Origin: SAR324 cluster bacterium
GTDB taxonomy: Bacteria; SAR324; NAC60-12
DNA length: 9,289 nucleotides
Reading direction: 5' to 3'
NCBI GenBank assembly: GCA_028822475.1
Contig: JAPKDT010000074.1
Span: forward strand, 1-9,289
Made by a program: the position numbers and the translations under genes
Part shown: positions 6,339-9,289 of the stretch, piece after piece
How positions within the stretch are numbered: the first letter of the stretch is position 1
Layout of the letters: each line of letters starts with the position of its first letter
Notes under the pieces: generated by a model
What the model saw: only the letters and a program-made list of their open reading frames with translations
What the model was told of the DNA's origin: nothing
Database searches by the model: none

Positions 6339-7187
6339 TTACGCTGTGTTGAGTGGATCAAAAGTTTTGACCAAATCATCCATTGCTTTCATTTGCTGTA
6401 GAAATGGTTCGAGTTGATTCAGTCGAAGTGCGCAGGGTCCGTCACAAAGTGCTTTTTCAGGTTCCGGATGTGCTTCCAGAAAGAGTCCAGCAATTTTTTG
6501 GGACAATCCTGCCAGGGCCAGTTCACGTACAGATTCACGCCGCCCCGCAGCTGCGTCACCCAAGCCTCCCGGACGTTGAAGAGCGTGAGTTACGTCAAAA
6601 AGTACAGGATAAGCAAATTCTTTCAGCTCCGAAAATCCAAGCATATCAACCACTAGATTATTGTAACCAAAGCTTGAACCACGCTCGCACAGAATGAGCT
6701 GAGAGTTGCCGGAATTTTCACATTTGTTGATAATATTTCCCATTTCACGCGGAGCAAGAAACTGTGCTTTTTTGATATTGATAACCGCATTTGTTTTCGC
6801 CAGAGCTACTACTAAATCCGTTTGACGAGATAGAAATGCCGGAAGTTGCAGAACATCCGCGACTTCCGCGGCAGGTGCAGCCTGTTGAGATTCATGAATG
6901 TCAGTCAGGATTGGTACGTCAAATTCGGACTTTATTTTTTCCAGAATTCGCAACCCTTTTTCAAGTCCAGGACCCCGGAATGAATTGATTGAAGAACGGT
7001 TTGCCTTATCGAAAGAAGCTTTGAAAATATAAGGAATTCCGAGACGCTCCGTAATGTCCTTGAAAGTCTCAGCAACTTTCAAGGACATGCTTTCGGATTC
7101 AATCACATTGATTCCGCCTACAAGCACGAAAGGTTTTTCGTTGCTTAAGTTTATTTCACCTACTGTAATTGTTTTCTGTGTTGTCAT
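6339..7187 (-). CDS. kdsA: 3-deoxy-8-phosphooctulonate (Kdo-8-P) synthase
   Basis: This 282-residue cytosolic TIM-barrel enzyme condenses phosphoenolpyruvate and arabinose 5-phosphate to Kdo-8-phosphate, the committed step to Kdo for LPS inner core. Family motifs run in order: FKASFDKANRSS, RGPGLEKGLRIL, TDIHESQQ, LPAFLSRQTDL, NIKKAQFLAP, CERGSSFGYNNLVVDM, DVTHALQRPGG, EAHPEPEKALCDGPCALRL. The N-terminal GGINVIES carries Asn at position 27, where metal-dependent enzymes have Cys, so this is the metal-independent class. The length is normal. It starts 8 nt after the MetE-like stop, with no good SD, so translational coupling is likely. The usual partners (kdsB, kdsD, lpt genes, pyrG/eno) are not next to it; the neighbours are a methionine synthase-like gene and a GFA protein. 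Identification is very secure. Confidence 0.96.
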   Translation of the reverse strand: MTTQKTITVGEINLSNEKPFVLVGGINVIESESMSLKVAETFKDITERLGIPYIFKASFDKANRSSINSFRGPGLEKGLRILEKIKSEFDVPILTDIHESQQAAPAAEVADVLQLPAFLSRQTDLVVALAKTNAVINIKKAQFLAPREMGNIINKCENSGNSQLILCERGSSFGYNNLVVDMLGFSELKEFAYPVLFDVTHALQRPGGLGDAAAGRRESVRELALAGLSQKIAGLFLEAHPEPEKALCDGPCALRLNQLEPFLQQMKAMDDLVKTFDPLNTA

Positions 7188-7195
7188 CTGCTGAC

Positions 7196-8245
7196 TTATG
7201 TTTCAATCGAGTGAGCGGCTTCGCTCAGGTTACGCATTTTATGAATTGCCAGTTCACGGCCTAAAATCCCCAATCCGCAATCGGGTCCGGCAATCAGACG
7301 CTCCGCGTCAATGTGTTCAAGTGCATCCAGCAAACGTTTCCTGATTTCTTCAACGGCTTCAACGTTACTTTTTGCAATTGCAACTACTCCAAAGATGATA
7401 GTGGTATTTTTGAAATGTTCGAGCAAACTCAAATCGTTGTAACGGTGTGCATCTTCCAGAGAGACCGCCATCACTGATGAGGCTTCCATGGCATCCGCAA
7501 TTTGGAAATAAGATTCTCGAGGCGCTTTTGGATAATCAACCGCATCAATCTTATCAGGATATCCGCAACACATGTGCGAAGTTCTGGTAACTCCTTCCGG
7601 ACAGTTCTGAAAAGCGCGGTCCAGATTTTCAATGCCAAATTCAAGCGCGCGTTCCGGATAACGTGCAAAGAGCGGTTCATCGATTTGAATATATTTACAA
7701 CCGGCTTTTGCGAGACTAAGAACTTCTTGATTGAGTGCTTCCGCAATTGCTTTCCCAAAATCTTTTTGATTGCCGTAATATTCATCAACTACAGTATCTG
7801 CGACTGTTAATGGTCCGGGCATAGTAATTTTAACCGGCTTGTCGGTGGCCTCCTGAGCACGTTTCCAATCGTCAACTAAAAACAAATCCCGCGGCTTGAC
7901 TGGACCACGCACTGTTGGCAGGAAAGATGAGTAATTTCCGGTACGCAAAGCTTTTTCGGTAAGATTCTCAAAATCCATTCCTTCTAGGTGGCGGCAGTGA
8001 TAGTGGATATAATTTTCACGGGCTATTTCACCATCAGTCGGAATATCAATTCCCGCGTTTACCTGATCGATGACTGCTTCATGAGTCCCACGCTTGATGA
8101 TGGATTCCGCCTCTGGGCCCATAGCTTCCTTTGCTGCCGCCCAACCGCGTGTCGGATCAGCTGTGTCGAGGTTGCCGAACCAATCCGGTAGTTTTACATA
8201 TTCCGGTTTCGGATAAGCACCGATGGTTGTAGTCAAAAGTCCCAT
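7196..8245 (-). CDS. MetE C-domain-only methionine synthase-like methyltransferase
   Basis: A 349-residue cobalamin-independent methionine synthase-like protein (UROD/MetE barrel), lacking the N-terminal half of full MetE (about 750 residues). It likely methylates the thiol of homocysteine to methionine. Zinc-ligand candidates match MetE: H224 and C226 (TSHMCCGYP), E264 (VSLEDAHR) and C323 (GPDCGLG). The start TTTIGAYPKP, the PTDGEIARENYIHYHCRHLEG block, the MPGPLTVADT loop and QIDEPLFARYP are typical of a C-domain-only clade annotated as 5-methyltetrahydropteroyltriglutamate-homocysteine methyltransferase. Without the N-domain the methyl donor is uncertain; single-domain members of the wider family are known to use methylcobalamin or corrinoid-protein donors rather than methyl-folate. 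The ATG at 8245 has a good SD (AAAAGGAA, 8251-8258) and a promoter 105-132 nt upstream. It leads the operon with kdsA and the GFA gene. A different thiol methyltransferase role is possible. Confidence 0.82.
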   Translation of the reverse strand: MGLLTTTIGAYPKPEYVKLPDWFGNLDTADPTRGWAAAKEAMGPEAESIIKRGTHEAVIDQVNAGIDIPTDGEIARENYIHYHCRHLEGMDFENLTEKALRTGNYSSFLPTVRGPVKPRDLFLVDDWKRAQEATDKPVKITMPGPLTVADTVVDEYYGNQKDFGKAIAEALNQEVLSLAKAGCKYIQIDEPLFARYPERALEFGIENLDRAFQNCPEGVTRTSHMCCGYPDKIDAVDYPKAPRESYFQIADAMEASSVMAVSLEDAHRYNDLSLLEHFKNTTIIFGVVAIAKSNVEAVEEIRKRLLDALEHIDAERLIAGPDCGLGILGRELAIHKMRNLSEAAHSIET

Positions 8246-8250
8246 GTTTA

Positions 8251-8258
8251 TTCCTTTT
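8251..8258 (-). promoter_or_regulatory. Ribosome binding site of the MetE-like gene
   Basis: Read on the minus strand this is AAAAGGAA, with GGA six to seven bases before the ATG at 8245. It is the clearest SD of any gene in the window and fixes the start of the MetE-like protein. Confidence 0.75.
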
Positions 8259-8272
8259 AGATGATGAGTAAA

Positions 8273-8345
8273 GTGCCTATTCTTACACGTAAGTTCTTAA
8301 GTTGTAAAATCAATTATCAAAGAAAGCTGGATTTGTTTAAGGCAC
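8273..8345 (-). promoter_or_regulatory. Possible structured leader of the MetE-like mRNA
   Basis: On the minus-strand transcript GTGCCT (8345-8340) pairs perfectly with AGGCAC (8278-8273), closing a 61-nt loop. The loop contains a small hairpin CTTA-CGTG-TAAG (8294-8283) and the repeated hexamer TAAGTT (plus-strand 8291-8296 and 8299-8304). The 5' arm lies almost at the expected transcription start, and the SD is outside the fold. I do not recognise a known SAM or SAH riboswitch class in it. The pairing could be chance. Confidence 0.3.
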
Positions 8346-8349
8346 AGCA

Positions 8350-8377
8350 ATTATAGTATTTCCAAAATATTATTCAA
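8350..8377 (-). promoter_or_regulatory. Sigma70-type promoter for the MetE-like/kdsA/GFA operon
   Basis: On the minus strand a -35 box TTGAAT (8377-8372), a 16-nt spacer and a perfect -10 box TATAAT (8355-8350) are present. Transcription would start near 8343, giving a leader of about 100 nt before the ATG at 8245. It is back to back with the plus-strand promoter at 8405-8433. Confidence 0.65.
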
Positions 8378-8388
8378 ATTATTTTTTT

Positions 8389-8405
8389 AAGAGTGACGTC
8401 CTCTT
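8389..8405. promoter_or_regulatory. Inverted repeat between divergent promoters, candidate operator
   Basis: The sequence AAGAGTGACGTCCTCTT has perfect 5-bp outer arms (AAGAG / CTCTT) around a 7-nt centre that contains the palindrome GACGTC (8395-8400). It lies between the two -35 boxes and touches the first base of the plus-strand TTGACA, a position where a bound regulator could act on both promoters. I cannot assign a regulator family. Confidence 0.4.
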
Positions 8406-8433
8406 TGACAATCCTCTTTCATTTTTTTATAGT
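8405..8433 (+). promoter_or_regulatory. Strong sigma70-type promoter for the acyl-CoA synthetase gene
   Basis: A consensus -35 TTGACA (8405-8410), a 17-nt spacer and a -10 box TATAGT (8428-8433, five of six consensus) are present. Transcription would start near 8440, about 50 nt before the ATG at 8490. Confidence 0.75.
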
Positions 8434-8489
8434 GTAATCTGTTAATATGATTTAAATCCTACAAAACGCAGGTTGCTGAAAGAAAAATC

Positions 8490-9289
8490 ATGCCCAATCA
8501 CTTTGAAACAGGTCTCCCGCAAAATTCGGCAAATTATACTCCGCTGTCGCCAATTACTTTTCTAACTAGAACCGCTTTTGTCCATCCTCAACGAACCTCG
8601 GTAATTCATGGAAACAGAAGCTGGACGTGGGCGGAAACATACCAGCGCTGCTGCAAACTAGCTTCTGCTTTGTCAAAAAGAGGCATTGGGAAGGGAGATA
8701 CGGTATCGGTTCTGGCACCGAATATTCCGGCTATTTTTGAAGCACATTTTGGGGTGCTGATGACAGGCGCGGTATTGAACACGCTTAATATCAGACTCGA
8801 AGCAGAAACACTGGCTAATATTTTTGAACATGCGGAAACAAAGGTTTTGCTGACAGACCGTGAATTTTCTCCTCTGATCAAGGAAACTTTAGCTAAAGTG
8901 AAACGTAAAATTCTGGTGATTGACATTGATGATCCGGAAACCGAGTCAGGAGAATTTTTAGGCGAGTTAGAATATGAAGATTTTTTGGCAGAAGGCAATC
9001 CGGATTTTGAAGCAGTTTTGCCTGAAGATGATTGGCAGGCTGTTTCACTAAATTACACTTCAGGAACAACCGGTATTCCAAAAGGCGTGGTATACCATAC
9101 CCGCGGAGCATATCTGCTGTCGACCGGAAATGTTTTAGCATGGGAAATGCCGCACCGGCCAGTGTATCTCTGGACTCTGCCTATGTTTCATTGCAACGGT
9201 TGGTGTTTCCCATGGACAGTCACGCTGCTTGCCGGAACTCATGTTTGCCTGCGTAAAGTAACAGCTAAAAATATATACGACTCAATTGC
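8490..9289 (+). CDS. Acyl-CoA synthetase (AMP-forming), N-terminal part, runs off the window
   Basis: The reading frame is open from ATG 8490 to the window end, giving 266 residues of a protein usually 530-560 long. It belongs to the ANL superfamily, which activates a carboxylic acid with ATP to an acyl-adenylate and transfers it to CoA. Visible parts are the N-terminal block (ETGLPQNSANYTPLSPITFL), the early conserved WTWAETYQRCCKLASAL, APNIPAIFEAHFGV and LNTLNIRLEAETLA, the phosphate-binding loop YTSGTTGIPKGV (189-200), and LPMFHCNGWCFPWT (230-243). This pattern fits the branch that includes medium/short-chain ligases and the methylmercaptopropionate-CoA ligase DmdB; the substrate cannot be chosen without the C-terminal half. 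A weak purine stretch (GAAAG) precedes the ATG, and a strong promoter lies upstream. Gene call is firm; substrate unknown. Confidence 0.9.
   Translation, partial: MPNHFETGLPQNSANYTPLSPITFLTRTAFVHPQRTSVIHGNRSWTWAETYQRCCKLASALSKRGIGKGDTVSVLAPNIPAIFEAHFGVLMTGAVLNTLNIRLEAETLANIFEHAETKVLLTDREFSPLIKETLAKVKRKILVIDIDDPETESGEFLGELEYEDFLAEGNPDFEAVLPEDDWQAVSLNYTSGTTGIPKGVVYHTRGAYLLSTGNVLAWEMPHRPVYLWTLPMFHCNGWCFPWTVTLLAGTHVCLRKVTAKNIYDSI

Noticed and set aside
8606..9141. Reverse-strand frames opposite the acyl-CoA synthetase
   Set aside because: The plus-strand frame from 8490 carries clear adenylate-forming enzyme motifs through the same region, so these are shadows.

Overview
This 9.3-kb window looks like chromosomal DNA from a Gram-negative, probably proteobacterial organism with moderate to low GC. 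The evidence is a metal-independent type KdsA (Kdo synthesis for LPS), a glyoxalase-I/VOC protein, a DUF2062 membrane protein and a pilin-like fragment. A marine deltaproteobacterial or SAR324-like source is a guess from the protein flavour, not something the sequence proves. There are no tRNA or rRNA genes, no CRISPR array, no transposase and no obvious phage genes.

Layout. (1) Positions 1-2718, + strand: a tightly packed run of a minor-pilin (PilW-like) C-terminal fragment with no proper start, a glyoxalase-I-like VOC protein, a DUF2062 membrane protein and a membrane-anchored TPR protein, with gaps of 25, 3 and 7 nt. (2) Positions 2719-3068: a 350-bp AT-rich gap with no convincing gene. 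It holds one REP/dRS3-like palindrome (ATTCCC-N8-GGGAAT). (3) Positions 3069-5796, + strand: ahcY (S-adenosylhomocysteine hydrolase, short Thermotoga/archaeal-like form), then a gap with competing hairpins, then an MTA/SAH deaminase (mtaD). (4) Positions 5797-5949: a convergent gap with a hairpin that may terminate from both sides. (5) Positions 8245 down to 5950, - strand: an apparent three-gene operon of a MetE-C-domain-only methionine synthase-like protein, kdsA, and a GFA/Mss4-like zinc protein. (6) Positions 8246-8489: a divergent control region with one good sigma70-like promoter in each direction and an inverted repeat between the two -35 boxes. (7) Position 8490 to the end, + strand: the N-terminal 266 residues of an acyl-CoA synthetase that runs off the window.

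The main theme is methyl-cycle metabolism. SAH left by methyltransferases can be hydrolysed by AhcY to homocysteine and adenosine, or deaminated by the MtaD-type enzyme. Homocysteine can be remethylated to methionine by the MetE-like enzyme encoded divergently nearby. The rest (Kdo-8-P synthesis, glyoxalase, GFA, acyl-CoA ligase) is housekeeping or detoxification. I see no clear new system. The best leads are the pairing of short AhcY with an SAH/MTA deaminase, the MetE-like enzyme whose methyl donor is unclear, and the structured leader plus putative operator controlling it.
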